Source: Limnomonas spitsbergensis
Taxonomy: Eukaryota > Chlorophyta > Chlorophyceae > Chlamydomonadales
DNA length: 64,000 nt
Assembly (NCBI GenBank): GCA_037349105.1
Contig: JAYJMM010000111.1
Location: forward strand, 124,001-188,000
Reading direction: 5' to 3'
Part shown: one piece after another, positions 21,382 through 33,789 of the stretch
Layout: every line of letters starts with the position of its first letter
Position numbering within the stretch: position 1 is the first letter of the stretch
Notes under the pieces: generated by a model
Told to the model about the DNA's origin: nothing
What the model saw: the letters and a program-made list of their open reading frames with translations, nothing else
The model's database searches: none
Position numbers and translations under genes: made by a program

Positions 21382-22719
21382 CCGGCAATAAGCACCCTAC
21401 GGCGTCCCCACCAGGTTTTCCAGTGTTCAGGTGCGATGATCGAGATCGGACGGGCGATCATGTTGACATGGCTGAGGATGCTCGTGATGAGACTATCATC
21501 TGCACTTACAAACCTCAGGCGGATCCCGCTCCCTCCTCTCTCACCCGGACCGACACAGGCATGTCCCTTGCCCTTGCCTCTTGCGGCCCCGGCCCTCTCC
21601 TTAAGGGCATCCCCCCCCCCCCATGCATAGGCCCCAATCTGGGCCTCACCTCCGCGGTCGCCGCATGGCACCGGGGCTCCGCATAGGGAGTCATAAACCT
21701 GGCGGTGGGTGACTCCTGCCTATCCCTTTGACAGCCTTCGGCCCTGCCCCACACCGAGCTAAACTTTAAAGTCTTCTCCACCTTTTGCAGGTGGATAAGT
21801 GGATTTGAGCCTCGACATTGTTTGCGCATGTTGGCTGTGGCTCCAGGCCCGATCCTCAGCCCGCTGTTTGGAAATCCAACTCCGCTTGGATGACGCATCG
21901 TCGACGGCGGGTGGGTCTTGGTACATCGCCCACTGGGGCCCCAGCGCTTCTGAGCGTGCGGCGGGGGTCCCTATCCTCATCAAGGCGACTGGTCATTGTG
22001 TACCTTATCCGGAGATCTCCACATCACCCATCCCCCATCATCTCCCCTCCTCTTCCCCCCACCCCAAACGCGGCCCTCCCCGGCGCCCCACCCCCACCGA
22101 GGGCCCCAGAGGCTAGAGAGGCCCGTACGGCGGTTCTCATGCACGACGTTTGTAGCAGATCCTCCCACCTAGATGCTTTTGGCTTTATGCACCTGACCTG
22201 CAGATCCTCCCACTACGCGACATCCCGCCTTGACCAAGCCTATGTCCCCGCTGCCCTCTGGCGCCATGTGCATCAATGCTCGGTCAGCCCCGTCAGCCTA
22301 GTCAGCCCCTCGGATTACCGCCCAATCAAGAGCCACACTTCATCAGCGGTGTAGACCCAGGCTTGTTAACCCGTCAACAGGTCGGATCACCGCCCAGTCA
22401 TCCTGCATCTCCGGCGTTGCACCCCCTTCACCTCTTCCGAACCCCGCACATCCCGCCCTCTCCACTCCATGTTCATGAAATCCCCGCCCTGTAATGTCTC
22501 AACGGTTTGAGGCGTAAGTCGCCCCTCAGATCATAGAATGCATTTCACTCAGGCAAACATCATTAATGTAAGAGGGGCGTTTTTTACTTCCTTTTCTTTT
22601 TGAGTGGGTATTTTTCTTCTTCTTTGTGTTACTCGTTTTCTACACCTGTCCCACTTGCATTAAGTTTCCTTTTCTGCCAACCAAACGGTCCGGCGGTGAC
22701 GCGACATAGCCTTTGGAGC
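21382..22719. other. C-rich region without a supported gene
   Basis: Pro/Ser/Arg-rich frames occur in several registers over 21400-22500 and none is convincing. Bases 22500-22720 are non-coding. Confidence 0.3.
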
Positions 22720-23400
22720 GCATGCCCGGAGTGTAGAATGCTCGAGTGTAGAATGCTTATCTCTTGTCCATACATATGACCATCGTCGGTAAGATTCGTG
22801 CGTTTGAAAGCCGCTTGAAACAAACGAAAACGTGATTGAAATCGTCGCTTGATTCAACCCTAGCTTCAAACGGGTCTTCAGTTGAAAACAACGTGTTTGA
22901 AAGCCATTTGAAACAAGCGACAATCAAGCATGGTTGAATCAAACGGGCTATCGACGTGATTGAAACAAGCAGTGTTCAAGTGGCAATCAATCATGCTTGA
23001 ATCAAGCGATATGTTGACAGCTTTGAATCAAGCGAGCTGTCGACGCGTTTGAATCAAGCGAGATGTCGACGCGTTTGAATCAATCCTAGCATCAAGCGGG
23101 GTTTCGATTGAATCATCCATGGTTGAAACAAGTACGGTAGGAGTCAATCTCAATTGAATCAAGTGGTTATGTAACGCGTTTACATCAACCCTAGCGTCAA
23201 GCAGGGTTTCGATTGAATCAACATCTCGTTTGAAACAAGGAGCATCAATCTCAGTTAAATCAAGTCATGTTACAACGCAGTTGGATCAGCCCTAACAGCA
23301 AGCATTGTATCGGTTGAACCAAGTTAATGTTTGAAACAATAAATCAAATGACACTTCACACACCTTATTCATCAATCCTAGCGTGACACATAGTTGAACT
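22720..23400 (+). repeat. Degenerate repeat with TTGAATCAAGCG motif
   Basis: The words TTGAATCAAGCG, TTTGAAACAAGCG and ATCAATCCTAGC(A/G)TCAAGC recur every 30-45 bp. Upstream, GTGTAGAATGCTTATCTCTTG (22745-22765) and CCATCGTCGGTAAGATTCG (22790-22808) match the satellite and its flank near 46250-46285 and 46620, the latter in inverted orientation. Confidence 0.5.
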
Positions 23401-23582
23401 GAATACAGCTTTGGTCCGAAACAAGTACCGGTGGCAACAAACATTCATTGCAATGATAAATAGACACACCCATAGTGTAATCAATGTTGAACATTTATAG
23501 AAAATGCATTGTGTAAATGTCCCACCATCACCCAAGCAAGCCCTACGCCTCAGTCGCCTCCGTGACCCTCCCACAAATGTGT

Positions 23583-23589
23583 ATGTAAT
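23583..23589. repeat. Left target-site duplication ATGTAAT
   Basis: Identical to 33965-33971, immediately outside the inverted termini of the 10.4-kb element. It reads as 8 bp (ATGTAATT) if the first T of the left terminus is counted as shared. Confidence 0.7.
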
Positions 23590-23790
23590 TAGAGGGGTCC
23601 GACGGTAGGGGGAAAGTCGTTTTCGCTGTGTCCCTAGGCTACTTTCGGCGTGCTGTCAGTTTTCGACAGCAGAAAGCGACAGCCTGTCGCTTTCGGCGAT
23701 CGGCTGTCGATATTGTGCTAAAACGAACAGCGAACAATGTGAAACACGCTGTCGCTGTACAGCTTTCTCAACAGCCGTTTCTTGTAGCTG
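23590..23790 (+). repeat. Left terminal inverted repeat and subterminal motif region
   Basis: 14-bp and 24-bp exact matches to the right end are separated by 20 nt here and 9 nt there. About ten CGACAGC/CTGTCG/AACAGC words follow to about 23790. Confidence 0.75.
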
Positions 23791-24037
23791 AACGTCTGCT
23801 CTCCCCACTTTTCCTCGTCTAAGGTGTTCCTCGGAATCCGTCATATCTTATTCTCATACAGGCTATTGCATTCCCTGCACTTCAGGTTGGACGTTTGATT
23901 TATACTAGTTGATTCGACTCAGACGGGAATCGCAACACTCCAATTGGTGACCCAGCCCTCGATTACCGGTATCGTTTCGTCACGACTGAATTGCACGGCA
24001 GATGGAATGAGAGGAGCGCAACATCTACAGCGCACAA

Positions 24038-24170
24038 ATGAATTTAGAGAACCAGGTACAAATAATGCCTTCAAGTATGTACCAGCGAAGCATGGCATGT
24101 GAATACTACCGTCACATCCCATGCTGGTTCAGAGATTGCACGCATGAGTGTGCGGATGAATACCTTTACG
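24038..24170 (+). other. Possible exon, Cys-rich peptide, unknown
   Basis: After an acceptor-like AACCAG at 24055, an open stretch encodes EYYRHIPCWFRDCTHECADE and onward, then reaches a possible donor (CCA|GTTTGT). A second short open stretch with a TTCAG acceptor lies at 24510-24600. Phases do not connect cleanly to the exons at 25735. Confidence 0.2.
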
Positions 24171-24639
24171 ATCTTCTGACGCAACCAGTTTGTCATGTTT
24201 GTTGGATGCTCTTAATGTCATCTTGCCCTCCTGTCCTCCTACCCTGCCTCCTGCCCACCTACCCTCTCGCCTTGACGCCCTCCTGCCCTCCTCCTACCGT
24301 CCTACCCTCCTACCCTCATGCCCTCCTGCTACTACTACTCATAGCCATCTCCTGCACGACTAGGTGCCGATTGTGCGTTAAATTCATAGCATAGCATGGC
24401 ATTAACAATTCTCAAGTACTAGCACTCCATGCTATGCGTGTTGATAATGTACATGAGTGTGAAGATAAATAGGCTCATGACTACATTCAACTGCAATGGG
24501 AAACACTGTTCCCTTCAGATTCAAGGAAAGCGCCGGTCAACTAAGCCGTCATCATCGAGTATCGATCTTCCTACGCAACCTGCGAAAGAGATGTGTCGTG
24601 TTTCTAGAATATTTTGTAGCTAGGTAAAATAGGCTCCAG

Positions 24640-25715
24640 TCCCTGCTCCGGTCCCTGCTCATGCTCATGCTCATGTCCCATGTCACTGCCCCTGTCCCCT
24701 ATCATACACATGTCCCCTGACCATGCTCCTGACCCTTGTCACTGCTCATGCACCCTGTTCCTGCTCCTGTCCCCTTTCATGCACATGTCCCATGTTCCTG
24801 TCCCTGGTCATTGCTCATGCCCCATGGCCATGCTCTTGTCCCCTGTCCATGCTCATGCTCCTGTCTCCCATCCCTGCTCCTGCCCATGTCCCTGCTCCTG
24901 TCCCTTGTCCCTGCTCCCCTCCCCTGTCCCTGCTCATGTTACTGCTCCGGTCCCTTGTCACTGCTCCGGTCCCCTGTCACTGCTCCCGTCACTGCTACTG
25001 TCACTGCTCCTGTCCCTTGTCCCTGTCCCTGCTCCTGTCCCATGTCCATGCTCCTGTCCACTGTCCATGCTCATATCACTGCTCATGTCCCATGTCCCCG
25101 CTCCTGTCCCTTGGCAGTACTCTTGTCCCCTGCCCCTGCTCCTGTCCCTTGACACTACTCCTGTCCCCTGTCCCTGCTCCTATCCCTGCTCATGTCCCTC
25201 GTCCCCATGCACCCATCTCTTGTCACTGCTCCTGGCCCTGCTCCTGTCCTATGCCCCTGTCCTTGCCCTTCTACCCTCCTGCCCTCCTACCATCCTGCTC
25301 TTCTACCCTCTTGCCCTCCTACCCTCCTGTCGTTCTACCATCCAACCTTTCTACCCACATGCCATTTACCCTCCTGCCCTTTTACCCTCCTGCCCTCCTA
25401 CCCTCCTCCTCTTCTACCCTCTTGCCCTTCTACCCTCTTGCCCCTCTACCCTTCTGCCTTTCTACCCCCCTGCCTTTCTACCCACATGCCCTTCTACCCT
25501 CCTACCGATCTACCCTCATGCCGTTCTACCCTCATGCCGTTCTACCCTCTTGCCCTCCTACCCTCCTGCCCCTCTACCCTCCTACCCTTCTACCCTCCTG
25601 CCCTTCTACCCTCCTGCCCTCCTACCATCCTGCCTTCTTACCCGTCCTGCCCTCCTACCCGTCTACCATCCTACTCTCCTACCCTACTACCCTCCTGCTC
25701 TCCCACATGCATGCA
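24640..25715 (+). repeat. C-rich minisatellite, two sub-families
   Basis: Bases 24640-25260 are built of CTGTCCCTGCTC-like 12-18-bp units; 25260-25715 of CTACCCTCCTGCCCTT-like 15-16-bp units. A short precursor-like tract is at 24225-24330. It is the reverse complement in kind of the G-rich array at 42985-44480. The Pro/Leu/Ser open frames are by-products. Confidence 0.85.
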
Positions 25716-25734
25716 CATTCATTTTGTCATGCAG

Positions 25735-26303
25735 GTCCCATATGAGCGGTCAGAGTTAGGACCGGAAAATGGAACAAGTGCACCCAGCACAACCGACTCA
25801 ATCATGCAAGCAAAGATCCACACGGTACGTTAGTATATTGTACATATCATGCCATGTTTTAATAAACCTCATTTTCAAAGCATATTATGCTTGCATGCTG
25901 GGCATTTGGATGAAACGTGTGCCTTACATTCTAAATGCAGGAGTTTGTGGCATCTGTACAAGGCAGCGCATCATCTAGTTTGCTTGGTCTGCAGGAGTCT
26001 TACTCACAGTTCAGATTCTGCGTGCAAAAACCGGATAAAAAGACATTGGACATGTTGCAGCAATACGGGGGACCAGAAGTCCTGTCATTGCACTGTGGTC
26101 TGCGGCCACCTATCGCACCTGGTTTCAGTATATGCCGGGCATTGGGCAGGGGTCGCACCAGCCCAAGGAGTGTGCTTGGCATAAACTTATGTTGCGGCTC
26201 GGTGTTGTCAGAACGGCTGACACTTGCGGACAGCACAGCGGTCAGCATTGTGTCAAACGGTGTTGCCCATGATGTTCGGGTAGGGGAGACAGCAAGCATG
26301 TGA
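25735..26303 (+). CDS. Two terminal exons of an unrecognised gene inside the TIR element
   Basis: Exon A (25735-25824) follows a TCATGCAG acceptor and ends at an ACG|GTACGT donor in phase 0. Exon B (25941-26303) follows AAATGCAG and opens in phase 0, ending at TGA. The joined part encodes about 150 residues: a Ser/Thr-rich start, then LGLQESYSQFRFC and CRALGRGRTSPRSVLGINLC. No family is recognised. Upstream exons, if any, are hidden by the C-rich minisatellite; downstream the 82-bp satellite begins 20 bp after the stop. It could be a relic of the element's own gene or a captured host fragment. Confidence 0.4.
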
Positions 26304-26324
26304 AGAATGCGTTGGGATGGATTG

Positions 26325-28495
26325 CATGGATTGTATGTGGCCAGCAGTGCACACTCTCTTCAACCAGGAAGGAATGCTGCAGCAAATGCCTGAAGAGGTT
26401 GTGCAAATAAATACGGACCAGGCCAGCAGTGCACACACTCTTCAACCAGGAAGGACTGCTGCAGCAAATGCCTTAAGAGGTTGCACAGATGAATACCGAC
26501 CAGGCCAGCTGTGCACATTCTCTTCAACCAGGAAGGAATGCTGCAGCAAATACCTTACGAGGTTGCGCAAATAAATACGGACCCGGCCAGCTGTGCACAC
26601 TCTCTTCAACCAAGAAGTAATACTGCAGCAAATGTCTTAAGAGGTTGCACAAATGAATACGGACCATGCCAGCAGTGCACACTCACTTCAACCAGGAAGG
26701 AATGCTGCAGCAAATGCCTTAAAAGGTTGCGCAAATGAAAAGGGACCAGGCCAGCAGTGCATACTCTCTTCAAACATGATGGAATGATGAAGCCAATGCC
26801 TTAAGAGGTTGCGCAAATGAATAGGGACCAGGCCAGCTGTGCACACTCTCTTCAACCAGGAAGTAATACTGCAGCAAATGTCTTAAGAGGTTGCGCAAGT
26901 AAATATGGACCCGGCCAGCAGTGCACACTCTCTCCAATTAGAAAGGAATGATGCAGCAGATGCCTTAAGAGGTTGCGCAAAGGAATAGGGACCAGGCCAG
27001 CTGTGCACACTCTCTTTAACCAGAAAGGAATGCTGCAGCAAATGCCTTAAGAGGTTGCGCAAATGAATACAGACCAGGCCAGCAGTGCACACTCTCTTCA
27101 ACCAGAAAGGAATGATGCAGCAGATGCCTTAAGAGGTTGCGCAAAGGAATAGGGACCAGGCCAGATGTGCACACTCTCTTCAACCAGAAAGGAATGCTGC
27201 AGCAAATGCCTTAAGAGGTTGCGCAAATGAATACAGACCAGGCCAGCAGTGCACACTCTCTTCAACCAGAAAGGAATGATGCAGCTAATGCCTTAAGAGG
27301 TTGCGTAAATTAATAGGGACCCGGCCAGCAGTGCACAATCTCTTCAACCAGGAAGAAATGCTGCAGCAGATGTCTTAAGAGGTTGCGCAAATGAATACGG
27401 GCCAGGCCAGCAGTGCACACTCTCTTCAACTAGGAAGGAATGCTGCAGCAAATGCCTTAAGAGGTTGCGTAAATGAATAGGGACCAGGCCAGCTGTGCAC
27501 ACTCTCTTCAACCAGAAAGGAATGCTGCAGCAAATGCCTGAAGAGGTTGCGCAAATGAATATGGACCAGGCCAGGTGTGCACACTCTCTTTAACCAGGAA
27601 GGAATGCTGCAGCAAATGCCTTGAGAGGTTGCGCAAATGAATACGGACCAGGCATGCAGTGCACACTCTCTTCAACAAGGAAGGAATGCTGCAGCCAATG
27701 CTTTAAGAGGTTGCGCAAATAAATACAGACCAGGCCAGCTGTGCACACTCTCTTCAACCAGGAAGTAATACTGAAGCAAATGTCTTAAGAGGTTGCGCAA
27801 ATAAATACGGACCCGGCCAGCAGTGCACACTCTCTTCAACATGGAAGACATGCTGCAGCAAATGTCTTAAGAGGTTGCGCAACCCAAAGGAATAGGGACC
27901 AGGCCAGCTGTGCACACTCTCTTCAACCAGAAGGGAATGCTGCAGCAAATGCCTTAAGAGGTTGCGCAAATGAATACGGACCAGACCAGCAGTGCTTATT
28001 ATGTTCAACAAGGAAGGAATGCTGCAGCAAATGCCTGAAAAGGATGTGGAAATGAATACGGACCGGGCCAGCAGTGCACACTCTCTTCAACCAGGAAGGA
28101 ATGATGCAGCAAATGTCATAAGAGGTTGCGCAAATAAATACATACATACCCGGCCAGCAGTGCACACTCTCTTCAACCTGGAAGACATGCTGTAGCAAAT
28201 GTCTTAAGAGGTTGCGCAAAGGAATAGGGACCAGGCCAGCTGTGCATACTCTCTTCAACCAGAAAGGAATGATGCAGCCAATGCCTTAAGAGGTTGCGCA
28301 AAGGAAAATGGACCAGGCCAGCTGTGCACACTCTCTTCAACCAGAAGGGAATGCTGCAGCAAATGTCTTAAGAGGTTGCGCAAATGAATACGGACCGGGC
28401 CAGCAGTGCACACTCTCTTTAACAAGGAAGGAATGATGCAGCAAATGCCTTAAGAGGTTGCGCAAATGAATACGGACCGGACCAGTAAAAGTACG
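26325..28495 (+). repeat. 82-bp satellite, about 26 copies
   Basis: The unit contains GGAATGCTGCAGCAAATGCC, TTAAGAGGTTGCGCAAATGA, ATACGGACCAGGCCAGCAGT and GCACACTCTCTTCAACCA; spacings measured at 26471, 26553 and 26635 are 82 bp. A lone diverged unit is at 60088-60170. Confidence 0.9.
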
Positions 28496-28629
28496 TTACA
28501 AGGGAGATTTATGGCTGTGGATGTAAAAAAATGAGAAAAGGCTTCAAACGATAACTTGTCGATGGAAAGCATTGAGGGTATCTCTGTAAGTATCATACGC
28601 ATGAATGATGTGGCGACATTAGACGGTGG

Positions 28630-29100
28630 TGAGCTTTCTATCGCCGCGGAAGTAGGGAAATCACCGCGGAAGTGAGGAAATCAACGCGGAAGTGGGGAAA
28701 TCAACGCGGAAGTGGGGAAATCAACGCGGAAGTAGGAAATCACCGCGGAAGTGGGGAAATCACCGCAGAATTATGAGAATCAATTCACCACTGTTGATTG
28801 TCAACAGTGACGGTAGAATTTCGACAGCGGCTGTTGCGAATCTCAACGGTGACGGTACTATTTCGACAGCGGCTGTCGCGATTTAACAGGAGAAGTCCGA
28901 CAGGCGCTGTTGATTACCAACAGTCACGGTTTACGGGCAACAGCCGCTGTTGATAGAGTACCGTCACTGTTGGGATTCGACAACTAAGAAGTGATTTCAT
29001 ACTTCTGAATTGATTCTCATACATCTGAAGTGTTTTTCATCGTTTAAAAGTGTTTTTCATCGTTACGCGTTGATTCTCATACTTCTGCGGTGATAAGAAG
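28630..29100. repeat. Foldback (inverted repeat) with GACAGCGGCTGT-rich centre
   Basis: The left arm has about seven 20-21-bp units (GCGGAAGTGGGGAAATCAAC) and then CACCGCAGAATTATGAGAAT. The right arm, inverted, reads CACCGCAGAAGTATGAGAAT and GTATGAGAATCAATTCAGA. The centre (28790-28980) has repeated palindromic words such as GACAGCGGCTGTC and CAACAGCCGCTGTTG, the same vocabulary as the outer element's subterminal regions. Confidence 0.6.
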
Positions 29101-29575
29101 CCCACAGCCGACTTCGTTCTGCTTTACCATACAGTGCCTACGTATGACATCGCCCACAGAGACGCCCTCATGGCTTTTCCTCAACGAGATATCGTATGAA
29201 CCCTTGCGCACATTGTTGCAAAGTAAATCGAAGGTGTACTGGTTGCAAGTTTTTCGCATTGATGGTTCCAAAAGTGTCTCTGAAAACAAGGCAGCTGTCG
29301 CCCTAATAAGATTGATGAAGACGCTAGACGCCAACCGTGATGACTCCAATGAACAGTGTGTCGCACCCACCTGGAATCAAAGCTTGGATGTGAGGTACGC
29401 TGCTGCCAGCATCGTCATGGCCGCTACTGAGACGACACAACTCCGTTGCCCCACTCGCGAAAACTCCGCCGGTGACCACACGAAAGAAGTATCGCCCGCC
29501 GTGTCTCTCACGACTTCCGGACTGACACGAGACTCGCGTCATTATATAAATCCCAGAGTAGTTACGGCCGTTTGA
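29090..29575 (+). CDS. Hypothetical ORF in unique sequence inside the TIR element
   Basis: 161 codons (VYWLQVFRIDGS, AAVALIRLMKTLDANRDDSN) with no recognised domain. It is one of the few non-repetitive segments of the element (29100-29830). Minus-strand frames of similar length overlap it, so coding is uncertain. Confidence 0.2.
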   Translation: MIRSPQPTSFCFTIQCLRMTSPTETPSWLFLNEISYEPLRTLLQSKSKVYWLQVFRIDGSKSVSENKAAVALIRLMKTLDANRDDSNEQCVAPTWNQSLDVRYAAASIVMAATETTQLRCPTRENSAGDHTKEVSPAVSLTTSGLTRDSRHYINPRVVTAV

Positions 29576-29829
29576 CCAAGGGAGTTGAACCCAAAGAACG
29601 TTAACATCATTTCATAGGCAGACTAACACAACATTTACTATTGAAAAGTGATCAGTTACGATTATGACTAGGCCTTGAAGATTAGAGCAACAAAGCACCG
29701 TCCATAGACCGAACAAGGCTATGTTGTCACTAGCCTAATGCCTGGCGGTTGGAGATGATCTGGCCGCTTTCAAATACATACCGGAAGGTCTAGAAGCAAT
29801 GCCGCACTATCAACCTGAAGAAATGCCGC

Positions 29830-32800
29830 ACACACTGAATAAATAACGCATAACTTGAGAAAATGCCTCACAGCTGGGAGGAATGCTGCACAACCTGAAG
29901 GAATGCCGCACAACTTGAGAAAATGCCTCACAACTGGGAGGAATGCCACACAACCTAAAGGAATGCCGCACAACTTGAGAAAATGCCTCACAGCTGGGAG
30001 GAATGCCACACAACCTGAAGGAATGCCGCACAACTTGAGAAAATGCCTCACAGCTGGGAGGAATGCCACACAACCTGAAGGAATGCCGCACAACTTGAGA
30101 AAATGCTTCACAGCTGGGAGGAATGCCACACAACCTAAAGGAATGCCGCACAACTTGAGAAAATGCCTCACAGCTGGGAGGAATTCCACACAACCTGAAG
30201 GAATGCCGCACAGCCTGGGAAAATGCCACACAGCCGGGAGGTATGCCGCACAACCTAAAGGAATGCCGCACAGCCTGGGAAAATGCCTCACAGCCGGGAG
30301 GAATGTTGCACAACCTGAAGGAATGCCGCACAGCCTGGGAAAATGCCACACAGCCGGGAGGTATGCCGCACAACCTGAAGACATGCTGCACAGCCTGAGA
30401 AAATTCCGCACAGCCGGGAGGAATGCCGCACAACCTGAAGAAATGTTTCACAGCCTGAGAAAATATCTCTCAGCCGGGAGAAATGCCGCACAACCTGAAA
30501 GAATGCCTCACAGCCTGGAGTAATGCCGCACAGCCTAAGGAATGCCTCACAGCCGGTAGGAATACCGCACAACCTGAAGGAATGCCTCACAGCCTGAGAA
30601 ACTTGCTGACAGCCGTGACAAATGCCGCACAACCTGGAGGAATGCCTTACAGCCAGAGAAAATGCCTCACAGCAGATTGGAATGTTGCACAACCTGACTG
30701 AGGGAATGTTGCACAGCCTGAGAAAATGTCGCACAGCTTGGAGGAATGCCGCACAACGTGAAGGAATGCCTCACAGCCAGAGAAAATGCCGCACAACAGG
30801 TTGGAATGCCGCACAACCTGAAGGAATGCCTCACAGCCTGAGAAAATGATGCACAGCTGGGAGAAATGCTGCACAACCTGAAGAAATGCTGCACAGCCTG
30901 AGAAACTTGCTGACAGCCGGGAGGTATGCCGCACAACCTGAAGGAATGCCGCGCAGCCTAAGAAATGCCTCACAGCCGGGAGGAATGCTGCACAACCTGA
31001 AGAAATGCTGCACAGCCTGAGAAAATGCCTCACAGCCAGGAGGAATGCCGCACAACCTGAAGAAATGCTGCACAGCCTGAGAAAATGCCGCACAGCACGG
31101 AGGAATGCCGCACAACCTGGAGGAATGCCTCACAGCCTGAGAAATGCCTCACAGCCGGGAGGAATGCAGCACAACCTGAAGGGATGCGTTACGACCTGAG
31201 AAACTTGCTGACAGCCGGGAGGAATGCCGCACAACCTGGAGGAATGCCTCACAGCCTGAGAAATGCCTCACAGCCGGGAGGTATGCCGCACAACCTGAAG
31301 AAATGTTTCACAGCCTGAGAAAATATCTCTCAGCCGGGAGAAATGCCGCACAACCTGAAAGAATGCCTCACAGCCTGGAGTAATGCCGCACAGCCTAAGG
31401 AATGCCTCACAGCCGGTAGGAATACCGCACAACCTGAAGGAATGCCTCACAGCCTGAGAAACTTGCTGACAGCCGTGACAAATGCCGCACAACCTGGAGG
31501 AATGCCTTACAGCCAGAGAAAATGCCTCACAGCAGATTGGAATGTTGCACAACCTGACTGAGGGAATGTTGCACAGCCTGAGAAAATGTCGCACAGCTTG
31601 GAGGAATGCCGCACAACGTGAAGGAATGCCTCACAGCCAGAGAAAATGCCGCACAACAGGTTGGAATGCCGCACAACCTGAAGGAATGCCTCACAGCCTG
31701 AGAAAATGATGCACAGCTGGGAGAAATGCTGCACAACCTGAAGAAATGCTGCACAGCCTGAGAAACTTGCTGACAGCCGGGAGGTATGCCGCACAACCTG
31801 AAGGAATGCCGCGCAGCCTAAGAAATGCCTCACAGCCGGGAGGAATGCCGCACAACCTGAAGAAATGCTGCACAGCCTGAGAAAATGCCTCACAGCCAGG
31901 AGGAATGCCGCACAACCTGAAGAAATGCTGCACAGCCTGAGAAAATGCCGCACAGCACGGAGGAATGCCGCACAACCTGGAGGAATGCCTCACAGCCTGA
32001 GAAATGCCTCACAGCCGGGAGGAATGCAGCACAACCTGAAGGGATGCGTTACGACCTGAGAAACTTGCTGACAGCCGGGAGGAATGCCGCACAACCTGGA
32101 GGAATGCCTCACAGCCTGAGAAATGCCTCACAGCCGGGAGGAATGCAGCACAACCTGAAGAAATGCCTCACAGCCTGAGAAGATGCCTCACAGCCGGGAG
32201 GAATGCAGCACAACCTGAAGGAAATGCCACATAGCCTGACCAAATGCCTTACAGCCGGGAGGAATTCCATACAACCTGAAGAAATGCCGCACGGCCTGAG
32301 AAAATGCCTCACAGCTGGGTGAAATGCCGCACAACCTGAGAAATGCCTCACAACAAGGAGGAATGCCGCACAACCAGAGAAATGCCTCACAGATGGGAGG
32401 AATGCTGCATAACCTGAAGAAATGCCGCACAGCCTGAGAAAATGCTTCACAGCCGGGTGGAATGCCGCACAGCCTGGAGAAATGCTGCACGGCCCGAGAA
32501 AATGCCTCACAACCTGAAGAAATGCCGCACAACCTGAGAAATGCATCACAGCCGGTAGGAATGCCGCACAACCTGAAGAAATGCAGCAGAGCCTGGGAAA
32601 ATGCCTCACAACAGGGAGGAATGCCGCACAACCTGAAGAAATGCCACACAGCCTGAGAACATGCTTCACAGCCGGGAGGAATGCTGCACAACCGGAAGAA
32701 ATGCTGCACAGCCTGAAAAAATGCCTCACAGCCGGGAGGAATGCCGCACAACCTGAAGAAATACCACACAGCCTGAGAAAATGCCTCACAACCGGGAGGA

Positions 32801-33215
32801 ATGCTGCACAACCTGATGAATTGCCTCACAGCTGGGAGGAATGCCGCACAACCTGAGAAATGCCTCACAGCTGGTAGGAATGCCGCACAGCTGGGAGGAA
32901 TGCCACAAAACCTGAGAAATGCCTCACAGCTGGGAGGAATGCCGCACAGCTGGGAGGAATGCCGCACAACTGGGAGGAATGCCGCACAACCTGAGAAATG
33001 CCTCACAGCTGGGAGGAATGCCGCACAGCTGGGAGGAATGCCGCACAACCTGGGAAATGCCTCACAGCTGGGAGGAATGCCACATGACCTGAAGAAATGC
33101 AGCACAGCCTGAGAAAACGCCTCACAATCGGGTGGAATGCTGCACAACCTGATAATGCCACCCAGCCTTAGAAATTGCCTCACAGCCGGGAGGAATGCTG
33201 CACACCTTGGAGGAG
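29830..33215 (+). repeat. 20-bp based satellite with 60-bp higher order and an 860-bp recent duplication
   Basis: Sub-units of about 20 bp (GGAATGCCGCACAACCTGAA, AAATGCCTCACAGCCGGGAG) alternate to form 40- and 60-bp repeats; the 60-bp period is exact over 29880-30480. Bases 30430-31290 and 31290-32150 are nearly identical at 860-bp spacing. Frames stay open on both strands because the units are often multiples of three; they are not genes. Confidence 0.9.
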
Positions 33216-33224
33216 TGCCTCATG

Positions 33225-33655
33225 CAAGCAAGCCGGCCAGCAGCTCTAGGCAGGTGCGCAAGCTGGGCAGTAGCTCCATGTTGGCGTCATAGCGTGGCAG
33301 CATGCCCAGGCTCCACTCTGGTGCGCAAGTTATCTAGCCAGCAGTACAAGGCCTGTGCGCAATCTGGGCAGCAGGTCCATGCGGGCGCGGAAGCTTGACA
33401 ACAGGTCTAGTCTGGCGCATAAGCAAGCAGTCATGCAGCTCCAGGATGGGGCATAACCTGGGCAGATGGTCTATGCTGGCGTGGAAGCTTGGCAGCACGT
33501 CCAGGCTGACGCGGCAAAAGGTCTAGGCTGGCGCGCAGTACTACGATGGTGCGCAAGTTGGGCAGCAGGTCCATGTGGTCGCGAAAGCTCGGCAGCACGT
33601 CCAGACTGACGCGAAAGCAATTTAGCCAGCAGCTCAAGTAATCCAACTGTAGTGA
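33225..33655 (+). repeat. Minisatellite with GGTGCGCAAGCTGGGCAGCA motif
   Basis: Units of about 30-40 bp with GCAGGTCCATGCTGGCGCG-like words. Closely related in motif to 45300-45715. Confidence 0.65.
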
Positions 33656-33789
33656 GGGCATATGACATCCGCCATCGTTAAATACACATATATATATAAG
33701 TCACGACTTTATACTTTGAAACAAGGCAAAGCCAGCGAAAGCGTTAACTGTAGGGGCGATGACGGAAAGAGTGGGCATTCCGCTACTCG

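Noticed and set aside
21790..22130. LINE endonuclease fragment
   Set aside because: Only GVPILIKA is suggestive; no catalytic motifs or reverse transcriptase follow.
24680..25759. 340-360-codon Pro/Leu/Ser ORFs in overlapping frames
   Set aside because: Three overlapping frames are open at once because of the C-rich repeat; none can be preferred.
26325..28495. CRISPR-like regular repeat array
   Set aside because: Units are contiguous 82-bp tandem copies with no unique spacers, in clearly eukaryotic DNA without cas genes.
29770..33183. 213-331-codon ORFs on both strands resembling GCAAFLPAVRHF repeats
   Set aside because: Mirror-strand open frames of a 20/60-bp satellite; no start context or unique domain.
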